Source: Schizochytrium sp. TIO01 (lineage: Eukaryota > Sar > Bigyra > Thraustochytrida > Thraustochytriidae). From it: 64,000 nt of DNA. A model generated the notes under the pieces. That model saw nothing but the letters and a program-made list of their open reading frames with translations. It was not told the DNA's origin and searched no databases. Within the stretch, counting starts at the first letter, position 1. Each line of letters begins with the position of its first letter. The stretch is taken from NCBI GenBank assembly GCA_004764695.1, contig CM015707.1, positions 225,440 through 289,439 of the forward strand. Direction: 5' to 3'. Of the stretch, positions 54,827 through 64,000 are shown one piece after another. The translations under genes were made by a program, and so were the position numbers.

Positions 54827-54836
54827 ATATAATTGA
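54827..54836 (+). promoter_or_regulatory. TATA box
   Basis: ATATATAATT begins within three bases of the R2 stop codon and lies about 50 bases upstream of the start at 54882, so the next gene probably has its own promoter. Confidence 0.4.
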
Positions 54837-54881
54837 TATTATAAGTGTGGAAAATAGTTTAGACTTTGAAAAGATAAGACA

Positions 54882-56543
54882 ATGTACATTTCCTTGACTC
54901 TTTCTGATGTAATTGAGCGGGAGAAGGGGCTTGAGCTTAGACATCGGGGCGATGCTAGTTACTTGACAAACTTGAAAGACCCCGAGTTTTTATCGGTTTA
55001 CACGCCATTCTTTCATCGTGTTGGGAAGAATGGAAGAGATCGGGAAGCACTCGGACTTGCGAAGCACGAAGATGGCTTTTACTTTTTATTCAAGGAACCT
55101 CTTGAACATGAGACAGTTCTCTCATGTCTGCCTATTTCTAAAACACGTCCTGGTGACCTCTATAACTTTGTCATTACAGTCTGGGGCGATGATGCACAAA
55201 ACGCTGACTCGGTCAGGCTACATCTTGTGAAAGTCAATGAGTTTTCTGAACTGGCATCACAACATCTTATTCTGTTGGGCAGGGCACTAAAGAGCTTTGA
55301 AGGTATTGATGCTCGAAATCACTACTTCATGAGCGCTGGAGAGCTTCTCTGTTTAGATAACGGAGTTTGGCAATTTAATCAACATTCAGAAAGTTTTATG
55401 ACCCCTAGGGAAAAGCTCCATTTTGGTACAGACCCTCGACTTACAGAGCGAGTACTCTGTGCCAAAAATCCACTTCACACCTTCTCTTATACCTCAATGT
55501 CACTGTCGAAAAGTCACGAGCCAGAGTTTCAATTTGTCGACGTTCTTGCTAAAATCCCAATGAGGAATCCAGTCTTTATTATCGCAAAGACTTCACGGCA
55601 GCGAACATATTCTTACCAGCAAGCACTGTTAATTATTCGATCTTTCAAGCTTCGGAAACGTCATCAGACTGTTTCAGTTCTAGAAACAGAGTCAGGGAAA
55701 CTTTCCGAAGTAGGACTCATCACAAATGACTTGAAAGTAGCAACTGCATGTCTCCAGTCACCGATGCTGGAACGGTTCACGCAAAATCGTAAGATGAATT
55801 ATGACAACACTCATTTAGAAATGTATGACTATTTTCATCTCACTGGTTCAACGCTAAATGGCCACTACCTTGTAAAGAAGCACTTTGATGTTCCATTTTT
55901 CGGATGTTACGATTACGAAGTCACTGACGAGGTAGATCGGGTGTGTTTCATGAGAGTTCGGAGTATCGCAACGATGGACATGATCCCAACTCCTTTGCCT
56001 TGCAACTTTCTACTACCAGGTCACTTTGCCTGTGTAGATATAGAACAACGAGTTGCACCTTTGCTTCCTAATATTAATCTAGGAATCCGTCGTAAGCACT
56101 TTTCAGAGTTCAAAGATGAATACTTTGCATTATTTGCTCACCAACATCAATGGGGAAGATCCATGAATCTTCACAACCCATATGCTTACCAATACAATCA
56201 CACCTCAAATACAATCACCATTAGAGAAGTCGAGGATATACAACGCACTGATGAACGCTGGTACGGGTTAAGCGACTCATTTTCTATTGAACAGCAACTT
56301 TTAGGACTTTGGTCTTTACTTTACTGGTTTATTTCAGATGACTCACCTTTTGAAATTTTATCTGAAAATACTTATAAAATTGAATGGTTTCACAACCAAT
56401 TCAACAAAGACATAGATGCACAAAGTAACCCTGAACAGTACTTCTTACATTGCTTACTAGGCGACATTTTGACTCCATGTACTAAAACAGTACAAGAAAA
56501 AATAGATAGCATTCAGGACAAATACTTCCAAACAAAAATATGA
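54882..56543 (+). CDS. Large hypothetical protein
   Basis: 553 residues, cytosolic in composition, unrecognised. Three regions of mixed strand and helix are visible, with many aromatic and His residues. The last 130 residues are helix-rich with Trp/Tyr-rich repeats (LLGLWSLLYWFISDD). No membrane span, no zinc pattern. The size and lack of homology I recognise fit a virion structural protein. It ends five bases from the next minus-strand gene. Confidence 0.75.
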   Translation: MYISLTLSDVIEREKGLELRHRGDASYLTNLKDPEFLSVYTPFFHRVGKNGRDREALGLAKHEDGFYFLFKEPLEHETVLSCLPISKTRPGDLYNFVITVWGDDAQNADSVRLHLVKVNEFSELASQHLILLGRALKSFEGIDARNHYFMSAGELLCLDNGVWQFNQHSESFMTPREKLHFGTDPRLTERVLCAKNPLHTFSYTSMSLSKSHEPEFQFVDVLAKIPMRNPVFIIAKTSRQRTYSYQQALLIIRSFKLRKRHQTVSVLETESGKLSEVGLITNDLKVATACLQSPMLERFTQNRKMNYDNTHLEMYDYFHLTGSTLNGHYLVKKHFDVPFFGCYDYEVTDEVDRVCFMRVRSIATMDMIPTPLPCNFLLPGHFACVDIEQRVAPLLPNINLGIRRKHFSEFKDEYFALFAHQHQWGRSMNLHNPYAYQYNHTSNTITIREVEDIQRTDERWYGLSDSFSIEQQLLGLWSLLYWFISDDSPFEILSENTYKIEWFHNQFNKDIDAQSNPEQYFLHCLLGDILTPCTKTVQEKIDSIQDKYFQTKI

Positions 56544-56547
56544 TAAA

Positions 56548-57114
56548 TTACTTTTTTGAGTTAATTCTGTGTATTTTTCTCTCATCAAACATAACTTTTG
56601 TGTGGTCATAAGAGGGTATATTTTCTAGAAGTAGAGGTGATGGACGTTTATCACGGAAGGTCTGTTTCGTTACTTTCCTGGGCCGTTTATGTTCACTTAC
56701 ATGACTTGATTGAGGTATTAAAGGTGGTAGCTGCATTTCTTTTGTGTAAATAAAGCTACCTATCATCGCTCGCACAAGATGTCTCTCAAAGCACTTCAAA
56801 AAGTTATGCAATAAACCAATATCAAGACTAATTCTATCAACTTCATCCGATGGTAATATATCGCGGTTAGCTGTCAGAAGTTTTAAAAGATTAATTGGAG
56901 AAGAATACAACCCGAAGATAGCATTTTCAAGAATTATATTTTGTACAATTGAATTTGGATTTTTTAATCGTTTAATTAAGTTGTCGAGGATCGGTTTTAT
57001 TATCCGTCTCGCTCTTCTTATAACTATCCTTTCTTCAAGAGAATTTTTAGGAATCCAAATTTCATTAGTTTTAAACTGTTGGAGGCGTTGTCTCGCTTGC
57101 AGAATGTCAAACAT
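56548..57114 (-). CDS. Basic hypothetical protein
   Basis: 188 residues, rich in Arg/Lys (EERIVIRRARRIIKPILDNLIKR; HKRPRKVTKQ). Helical N-terminal two thirds and a basic, disordered C-terminus point to nucleic-acid binding. No known fold recognised. Packed tail to tail with the large unknown gene. Confidence 0.7.
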   Translation of the reverse strand: MFDILQARQRLQQFKTNEIWIPKNSLEERIVIRRARRIIKPILDNLIKRLKNPNSIVQNIILENAIFGLYSSPINLLKLLTANRDILPSDEVDRISLDIGLLHNFLKCFERHLVRAMIGSFIYTKEMQLPPLIPQSSHVSEHKRPRKVTKQTFRDKRPSPLLLENIPSYDHTKVMFDERKIHRINSKK

Positions 57115-57174
57115 TTTTTTTTCGGATTTAGAGAAGACTTCTACTATTGCAACGATTGGTTTTCTATGATGTCA

Positions 57175-57603
57175 TCAAGCTAGTTTTTTTTTTTCAAAAA
57201 CCGGTAGGGATTCATTTAGACAGCTTCCTGCGTTATAAATCCCCTTACCATATTTAGAATATAATGCACCTAAAAGAATCACTGAAGCAAAAATGCCTGA
57301 AGTTTTTGCTATAGTGTTAAAGTGTAACTCTTTGTAAAGAGTGTCATTTACAACCTCAACTGCAGTGTGTAATACAACTGACAATTTTAACCGACGACCT
57401 GCTTCAATACAAATAGAAGTGTGTCTACCGATTTCTCTATGATCTACTTGATTACAGAAGGAATTTTGCAAATAAAGATCTTCTATTCTCTCCATTTGCA
57501 ATCTCTTATATGTGGCAATTGTAAACAGGATTCTATTTAGGAAGAGAACGAATAGGACAAATTTAAAAAACAAAATGACTGGTTGAGAGGCTGTAGTCTG
57601 CAT
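57175..57603 (-). CDS. Two-span membrane protein
   Basis: 142 residues. An N-terminal hydrophobic stretch (VILFFKFVLFVLFLNRILF) and a second near residue 105 (SGIFASVILLGALY) flank a middle section with four Cys. No family recognised. The next gene on the same strand is another small membrane protein, suggesting a pair. Confidence 0.7.
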   Translation of the reverse strand: MQTTASQPVILFFKFVLFVLFLNRILFTIATYKRLQMERIEDLYLQNSFCNQVDHREIGRHTSICIEAGRRLKLSVVLHTAVEVVNDTLYKELHFNTIAKTSGIFASVILLGALYSKYGKGIYNAGSCLNESLPVFEKKKLA

Positions 57604-57768
57604 TTTTTTTGTGCTTATAATTATCTACTCTTATTTAATTCTCTTATGTTTAAAATATCTGGATAAATATTTTTTTATTATTAATGTGTAATTATATCCT
57701 AGTCTTATTTTCTTTATTTAAAAATTATATATTTGTTTTTTCAGAAAAAGAGAAATACCAATTAAATG

Positions 57769-58137
57769 TTACTTGGTATGCATTGCATGAGCAAAACTTA
57801 AAAAGCCTGACTTTGTGTTCATAATGGAAGGACTATTAGTTCCTGTTATAAGCTCATATGATGAAATGAACTTATCTTTCAAAACACTTATTAAAATTGA
57901 AAGTATAACAAACAATAAAACGACAAGTAACTGAACGAACTGGAATACACCATCGTCAATAAGTTTTAGAATCATATTGTTTGCCTGAAGCGCGAGGATG
58001 AACATAATTGCTCCTTGAAAAGTCTCTAACACCCGAAATGTGAAACGATATGAGAAAAGCCCACACCAAGTCATACAGTTTGCACAAAAACGATCACAAA
58101 TCTGCATATCAGCTTCGACATCTTCAAAACTTTGCAT
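57769..58137 (-). CDS. Small membrane protein with N-terminal cysteines
   Basis: 122 residues. The N-terminal 25 have four Cys (CDRFCANCMTWC), then hydrophobic stretches near 40-55 and 65-85 (FVQLLVVLLFVILSILISVL). Possibly a virion membrane protein with disulfides or metal. A TATA box lies about 42 bases upstream, shared with the plus-strand gene. Confidence 0.7.
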   Translation of the reverse strand: MQSFEDVEADMQICDRFCANCMTWCGLFSYRFTFRVLETFQGAIMFILALQANNMILKLIDDGVFQFVQLLVVLLFVILSILISVLKDKFISSYELITGTNSPSIMNTKSGFLSFAHAMHTK

Positions 58138-58177
58138 TGTTTTCTTTTGTTGATACCTATTTTTTTTCCTTCACTCA

Positions 58178-58186
58178 TATATAATT
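58178..58186. promoter_or_regulatory. Bidirectional TATA box
   Basis: ATATATAAT is centred about 44 bases from the minus-strand start (58137) and 42 bases from the plus-strand start (58223). The symmetric placement again suggests one box for two genes. Confidence 0.45.
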
Positions 58187-58222
58187 TTGATTAGTCTCAA
58201 AATATAATTATTGTAGGAGACT

Positions 58223-58453
58223 ATGACCAGGAGAGCTCCCCCTCGAGGTTTAAATACAGGTAAACAAAGAACAAAGAATAGAAAAGAAAAGAAAAGAAAA
58301 GAAAAACAATATGACACGAAACAAGTTCCTACAATTTTAGAAGAGATCACTGTTGGCGGGGAACAAAGGTTTGTTGAAATCACTGTCGCTGCAAACGATC
58401 ACAATCTCGAAAAGGCGGCATTGCAAAAGACTCTAAAATGCTGCATCCAATAA
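58223..58453 (+). CDS. Small basic protein
   Basis: 76 residues, N-terminal 30 very basic (RRAPPRGLNTGKQRTKNRKEKKRKEK), then a short mixed domain. It could bind nucleic acid or be a core protein. The rival minus-strand frame at 58171-58383 lacks a sensible start and is hydrophobic only by antisense bias. Confidence 0.55.
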   Translation: MTRRAPPRGLNTGKQRTKNRKEKKRKEKQYDTKQVPTILEEITVGGEQRFVEITVAANDHNLEKAALQKTLKCCIQ

Positions 58454-58615
58454 AGTTTTCTTTTCATTTTAAACCATTTTATACGATCTGTTATTAATAC
58501 CAGAAATGAATAAACTTTTCTCCATTACAATAAATAAATATTTTATTTTACTTTTCTATTTTATTTTATTTATTTTTTTAATTAAAAAAAAATATATAAA
58601 AATATAAAGGTTTAA

Positions 58616-61341
58616 TTACACTGGACAAACACATTCTTTCTCTATTTGACATCTCTTACCGTAATAAGGAAATAAGCAATTACAATAAGCAGCGTCTGAT
58701 TCTTTAGTTCCACCATTCAAACACGTCACTAAGGTCTCACACCGGACTCCCCAGTAATCTGTACTAGTACATGCGCAAATCCCTGATTCTGGATTACAAG
58801 TTCCGCGGCCATTGCAATCTGTGTTTGCACAGAGATCGATGTCTGAAGTTTCAATGTCATCATCATCTAAACCTGTATTATTATAGACAATCTCTGTTAC
58901 ATTTTTCAATTTTTCAGCGATTGTAAGAATCTCGTCCGCAGTAGAATCTTCAATTGGGTTTCCATTCTCATCAGTTTCCTCCTTCACAAAAACTTCAATT
59001 GCAATGGAGGAATCGCCAGGAATGATTGTGACTTCAGATGTATCAATTCCTAGCATATTTGATAAGGCGAGTTCAAAAGCCGAACCATCTGAAAAGTCAA
59101 GATTTTGATCACCATCTAAAAGTAATTTATAGGCTTCAGCGTTAATCTCATACATAAATTTGACAGAGATTGAACTAGAAGACTGCAATGCACGTCTGGT
59201 GTTTCTTTCATAAGAAATTGTAGTATTACACAATGAACCATAGTCCCAGGGACATAGTAGACTATTAATATATTCTTGAAGAAGAAGTGTGGCTCTTTCA
59301 GCGTCTATATCACGGTCTAGCATGATAGCGTCTAAGAGGCTACTCGTTAAACTCGCACTTTCAGATCCATAAAGTAAGACTTCAACGTCAGAACTATTTG
59401 ATTTGATCATCGCGGACAGCATTTCGGAGGCGTGCCGGATCAGTTCAACGTTAGGATTTGAGACAGTTGTTTGAAACGTTCCTATTTTTGACGCTCTTAA
59501 TCTTGCCTTTTTGATTCGAAATTCACATTCAGTTTCCGTTTCACAAGTACCTCCTTCATAACGATCTTCACATAGTCCAGTGGCATTGTTACAAAAGGCT
59601 AATCTACCCGCAAACATGTATGGTACGCAGTCTAAGTGTTTTGAGCACGTCGGAGCTTCAACACATATACCAGAGTCTAATGCGGAACAAATCTCACCGT
59701 TGTTACAGTTAGTTGATTTCCCATAACAGTAGTGGGGTGGTTTGACAGGTACTTTTAAAATAGCTCCAGACTTAGTATAGGTATCAATTGACAAAAGTGG
59801 TTGACCAAAGATTATGTTATGTTCATCGATGAGGATAGGATTTTTCTGAAGATTTACTTGTAAAGATTGACCTGCAATTTCCTTAACAGAATTGAACCAT
59901 GAGTTATTTTGGAAGTTCCAAGTGTTATTGGAAGGATCGTAGGTGAAAAGTGTTAGACGAGCTTCAGGTAGATATTCTCCTGCAAGGAGATAGTCTGATG
60001 ATGCCGCGGCCACTTTTCCGAAGAATTTATTAGTTGCTATTGGTTCTAAAACACTGCGAATGGTCTGAATATATTGAAACCCAGCTTCAGTCCTTTCTAA
60101 ATAAAAGATAGCCCCAGTGTTGGAATAAGTATCTGTAGAGGACTTGAATGAGTCCGAAACAATAAAGACACGACGACCTCCAGGTACAAATACAACGTCA
60201 CTAATAATCATAAAATCATTGTAGTTAAGCATTTCTGGTGTATAGTCAAACTCATGAACAGTATCAAAGTCCCATAGTTCTGTCATCTCGTCACGTAGTA
60301 TGTACTGAAATTTCGTTCGAACATATTGAGATGAGAAAATAACTTCATTATCCCCTGCATTAAGAAAATATATTTTATTAGGACTTTCAAAGACAATTCG
60401 ATTGAAGACAAAGTCTTTCGTAGGATCCTCTCTTGTATATAGATAAATTGGGTATGTGTATGTTCCATGCTCTGAAGTCCAAATGTTTTCTCCATCAGTT
60501 GGCATATTTAAACGGTTACTATAAACTAGAAGATGTTTCTCGTCTATCAGTGAAAACAATTGTCCAAAGTATGCAAACGGCCGTGGACTTTCTTCTATGA
60601 TACGTTGCTTTTGCTCAAATAGACCTGTAGTATAGTTCAAATGATAAATATCAACAGCACCAGCTTGACTGTTTCCGTTGTACAAATAAGAATGTACTGT
60701 ATCCAAGTATATCAAATTAGTACCAAATTTATATGTTTCTGAGAAGCCACATTTATAGTCACCTCTTTGTGACCAGAACGAAAGGAACGATAAGTCCTTA
60801 TTTGGATAGTAAGTATTTTGTAAAGTATCACATGTGATTTTGACAGTTTGATAATTTGTTCCCCCAGTGTTGCTAAGAACTCGACTTCCTCCAACTGTAC
60901 CACAATTTTTGCAACTATACCATCCATTTTCATCAGATCCTTCAATTGTACCAGCATTATAACCTTCATAAGAAACAATAAGTGTCCCATTGATAAATTG
61001 AGATAGTCGGCCATATCCTGAGCTACTAAAGTGGTTATCGGGGATTAGACTTTGTGTGAAGGTATAGTTTATTTGAGTCTGTGTTCCTACGGAAAACTAA
61101 TAAAACTACCTATAACTGCGTTAGTGATTTGCTTGTTTTTGTAACCAGGACCATTACTGTCAAATGCATGGACGAAGAGCCATTCATCTCTGTCGGAAGA
61201 GACAGAAAATCCCATTTGAAATGAAGTTTCTGATAGTTCTTCTGGGACTCCAAGGAGTGTCGCGTTATCAAGTTCATAGATTAATGTCGCATGAGTCAAA
61301 TGTGTTAACAAGAGTGCAGCTAAACAAAAAAGAACCTTCAT
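58616..61341 (-). CDS. Secreted repeat/EGF protein 1, one frame break
   Basis: The frame 58616-60715 encodes most of it. Upstream in another frame lie continuing residues and then a signal peptide at 61341 (MKVLFCLAALLLTHLTHA) followed by YELDNATLLG. The break is near 61085, where the upstream frame runs into a TAG; one missing or extra base would join them. Domains: signal peptide, strand-rich FG-GAP/beta-propeller-like repeats, a Cys-rich patch (CSKHLDCVPYMF), a helical region with RRALQSS (nt about 59190), and two EGF-like modules at the C-terminus (CNGRGTCNPESGICAC; CLNGGTKESD). No membrane span was seen. A secreted or virion-surface adhesin is likely. The break could be a sequencing error. 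Confidence 0.65.
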
Positions 61342-61562
61342 GTGAGAAAGGGGATAATACTCTAGTACTAGAATTGAGATGCCTTTTTTATTTATGTATT
61401 TCATAAAGCCCATGTTGCTGATTTTTTGAAGTTGAAGGGAACGAAGACCCCTTTTATAATATAGAAAAGGATGGAACAAAAAGGAATCTTTGGTAAAATC
61501 TTTTTTTCTTCTTCTGTGATATCTTATTAATATTGATTACTATGATTACTTAGTCATGATGG

Positions 61563-64000
61563 TTAGCAAGAACAGTCAAGAGTCTTACCGCATTGCGTTC
61601 CATAATATGGGTACTCGCAAATACAATAAGCTGTCGAATTTGATTTAACTCCACCATTAAGACATGTGACAGTACTTTCACAATTGACACCCCAATACTC
61701 TGAACTATCACAAGTACACTTCCCAGTGGTTTGATCACAAGTTCCTCTATTGTTACAGTCTCTGTTTTCACAGTAGTCTACTGTCCCTGTTCCAAGTTCA
61801 TCGTCATCGACACCTAATTCAGTCGCCACAAGTGTGGTAATTGACGTTAGCTTGGAACCAATCGATTGAATCGCAGACAACTTCTCGTCAATTTTTGGAT
61901 CATCTTCCGTGTTAGACTCTGATGAAACAACATAGACGATCTCGATATTTCCGTTGGTAGCATAAATAGTGATATCATCAGTAGTAAGGTTCAATTGTGC
62001 CGCGAGAGCCTCTTCGAATTCTGAGCCGTCAGAGAAAGAAAACCCGAGTTAACAAGCTCAGAAAATGTACTGGCATCAAGTGAATATGTTACTGAAACTT
62101 CAATTGAACCGGAGCTTTGGAGGTCGCGGTGACCATCAGGTGACTCCCTAATAGTCCTGCAAGATTCTACGCGTTTCATCATCAAATTGAAACTCGCACA
62201 TATCACTATAAATGTTACAAACGAGCTCTTTAATGCAGCACCGAGAAGCTCTTCGTCTCCACCAAGACTATAAATTAAATCTGCGTCAAGAGTGACTGAT
62301 TCTGAACCATCAATAAAGACTGTCAAAATTAGCCCCTGTTTTTAGAGTCTCATTCGTTTGACTTTTAACAAGCTCGTTTACGATCGTTTGTGTTGCCGTT
62401 TTAATTTTCGTTGCATTACTACTCTTCAATGAACTGGGAGACCCTGTCCAAGAGACTTTGCAAATGTTTGTTGACGCTCTATCTTAGTTTCACATTCTGA
62501 CTCCTTTGAACATGTTCCCTCATATTTATCTTCACCATAGCATAGTATTGAAATTGCAGATTGGAAGACGGGCCGGATTGGATCTTGGCCTTACAGTCCA
62601 AATGTTTGCTGCACTCTGGAACATTTGTACACATAAGGTATTCTTCGTTGCAAAAGACCTTGGACGTAAAGGTAGGTTGCTGCGGCTTCTTTGCAGGTGT
62701 CGTGATCGCCACTGGTGGCAAAACACATCCGGACCCTCTAAAGGACATGAGTAGTCATGAAGAGCATCAATTGTCTTTGGAGGATTAAACATTGCTGCAA
62801 TAAACACCTGTCAAACTCTTAAAGTAATTACTAGTATGATCACCGAAAGTTTTCAGTTCAACCATCCTTCGTTCTAGCAAACAGTGCCTTTCTTCCCAAA
62901 TGGCAGTAACTCCTGTAATATTTTGGATCTTAATCGGGGTTGTATAAATTGCATTTGAGTTCGTGCTATCTCCATCTAAGACACCATTATTGTTTCTGCC
63001 CCAGCAATAAACGTCCCCTGAATTTTGTTTGACTCCGCAGGTGAAGTCGTTTGTAAGCACGACTAATTTGTTATCATTTCCCATACCTTCAATAACCTTT
63101 CCAGTGTAATCTGCTGTTCCAACAGCGGATGGGTCAATTTGTCCGTAAGTGTTCGTGTTACCAGCACAAACGATCTGCCCTTCCATATTGACTACACAGC
63201 TGTTAAAGTTTGAGGGGCTGCTAAAGTCACTAATTTTTGCAAATTTACCTGTACAATTTGTGACTACAGAATTTGTACTTCATGGCAGAATCCGTAAGTT
63301 CTTCCAGCACATGCAACTTGATTGTCTTCGTACATATAGCAAACGGCATTTGGTCCAGCAGGGAATATCCGTTTAATTACTCGGTCACCTAGATCTTGAA
63401 CAGTAAACATACTTTGTATAGCATCACTTCCTCCGGTTCCAAAGATATTGTCGTTGTTTTTACCCATGACTTTCACGGTTCGGTTGTCATTGCTCAAGAA
63501 GAAGGTAGCTGAGTCTGTAACAACGACATCTTTATAGCCTTGTCCGGGACTTTCAATGTTAACTTTCGTTGGGTAAGCAAGTATCGATGAAGATCCACTG
63601 TTCTTGTTACCCAAACTGCCGTAAGTACCAGTTCCCCAACACCAAACAGAGTCATCTGTTGGATCAATTAAACATGCGTGGTTATTTCCCAGGGATAACT
63701 TGCTTACTGCACGTGGACCGTAGTCCAGGCTTGAGATCAAATCATACAATTCAATAGTACCACTCTTTTGACCATTTCCCGTTAGATACTTGCCATAGTA
63801 ATCCGTTCCGAACATCCAGACCTGGTTGAGATCCGTGTTGACAATAGCACCCATGAAGTAATTGAACTGTCCTTCTGTTGAACAAGAATGACCTGGGTAG
63901 GTGCTTCTGTTGGAATTTGAGTCGGTGCCATTGACGGAGCAAACTTTGGTGAGCAATAGGCTTCTTCAATTACTTGCTGAGTCTTCACAGTCGTTCCCAA
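61563..64000 (-). pseudogene. RCC1/EGF secreted protein 2, many frame breaks, 5' end outside window
   Basis: Related to the gene at 58616 in its C-terminal part (CSKHLDC, an RDLQSS site and two EGF-like modules ending 61563). The N-terminal part has RCC1-like repeats (HACLIDPTDDSVWCWGTG; DVYCWGRNNNG) and a PT linker near 63920. The coding frame shifts near 63895, 63275, about 62800-62750, 62545, between 62480 and 62330, and near 62035. No single long frame exists, while homologous segments line up when the frames are taken in turn. Either it is decaying or this end of the assembly has errors. It reaches the window edge, so its start is not seen. Confidence 0.6.

Noticed and set aside
58171-58383. 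Minus-strand frame with a hydrophobic FFSFLFF run
   Set aside because: It is antisense to the basic protein at 58223 (Lys-rich AAAGAAA becomes Phe-rich) and overlaps the TATA box.
62506-62807. Several short frames on both strands in 62.5-62.8 kb
   Set aside because: They are pieces or shadows of the broken RCC1/EGF gene; homology to the first paralog shows the minus strand carries the real one.
1-64000. Capsid protein, terminase, portal, triplex, tRNA or rRNA genes
   Set aside because: None recognised by eye; several unknown genes (20823, 22919, 45343, 54882) could hide structural proteins, but nothing supports naming them.

Overview
This window looks like a large eukaryotic double-stranded DNA virus, either a free genome or an endogenous copy, from a marine protist. 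The best fit is a mirusvirus-like (herpesvirus-related, Mirusviricota) genome. The argument rests on four things. (1) A 179-aa protein at 5581-6120 carries the His and Ser motifs of the herpesvirus/mirusvirus capsid maturation protease. (2) There is an NCLDV-like and mirusvirus-like informational set: family B DNA polymerase with a PCNA-binding tail, and an archaeal/eukaryotic RNA polymerase largest subunit ending at the A'/A'' split. (3) There is a complete dNTP set: thymidylate synthase and both class I ribonucleotide reductase subunits. (4) There are a divergent heliorhodopsin-like membrane protein, a spliceosomal-type intron, and secreted proteins with PTxxPT linkers of the kind common in stramenopile hosts. 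The capsid protein, terminase, portal and triplex proteins were not recognised here, so the assignment is strong but not proven.

Layout. 0.2-5.4 kb: small secreted or membrane proteins, one with an intron, a heliorhodopsin-like protein and a protein kinase. 5.6-9.5 kb: maturation protease, RNA polymerase A' and thymidylate synthase. 9.5-19.5 kb: mostly unrecognised proteins, including a leucine-rich protein, a type I membrane glycoprotein and a cysteine-rich zinc-binding protein. 19.6-22.1 kb: a second kinase overlapping by ATGA a protein with a transglutaminase-like cysteine peptidase motif. 22.3-24.1 kb: two unknown genes. 24.7-40.6 kb: one uninterrupted 5,298-codon gene for a giant secreted, membrane-anchored protein with PAN/Apple-like modules and proline-threonine linkers. 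41.7-46.7 kb: DNA polymerase B and a large unknown protein. 46.8-47.35 kb: a 106-bp tandem repeat. 47.5-48.7 kb: four tandem small paralogs. 48.8-54.8 kb: ribonucleotide reductase large and small subunits with unknown genes between them. 54.9-58.5 kb: unknown and small membrane proteins. 58.6-64.0 kb: two related secreted adhesin-like genes, the first with one reading-frame break and the second with many.

How it fits together. The polymerases and nucleotide enzymes supply replication and transcription. The protease points to a herpes-type HK97 capsid. The long signal-peptide, EGF, PAN, RCC1 and PT-repeat proteins look like virion surface or host-contact proteins. Short TATATA boxes lie roughly 35-65 bp upstream of many start codons, and several sit between divergent genes, which suggests shared early or late promoters read by a eukaryote-like transcription system.
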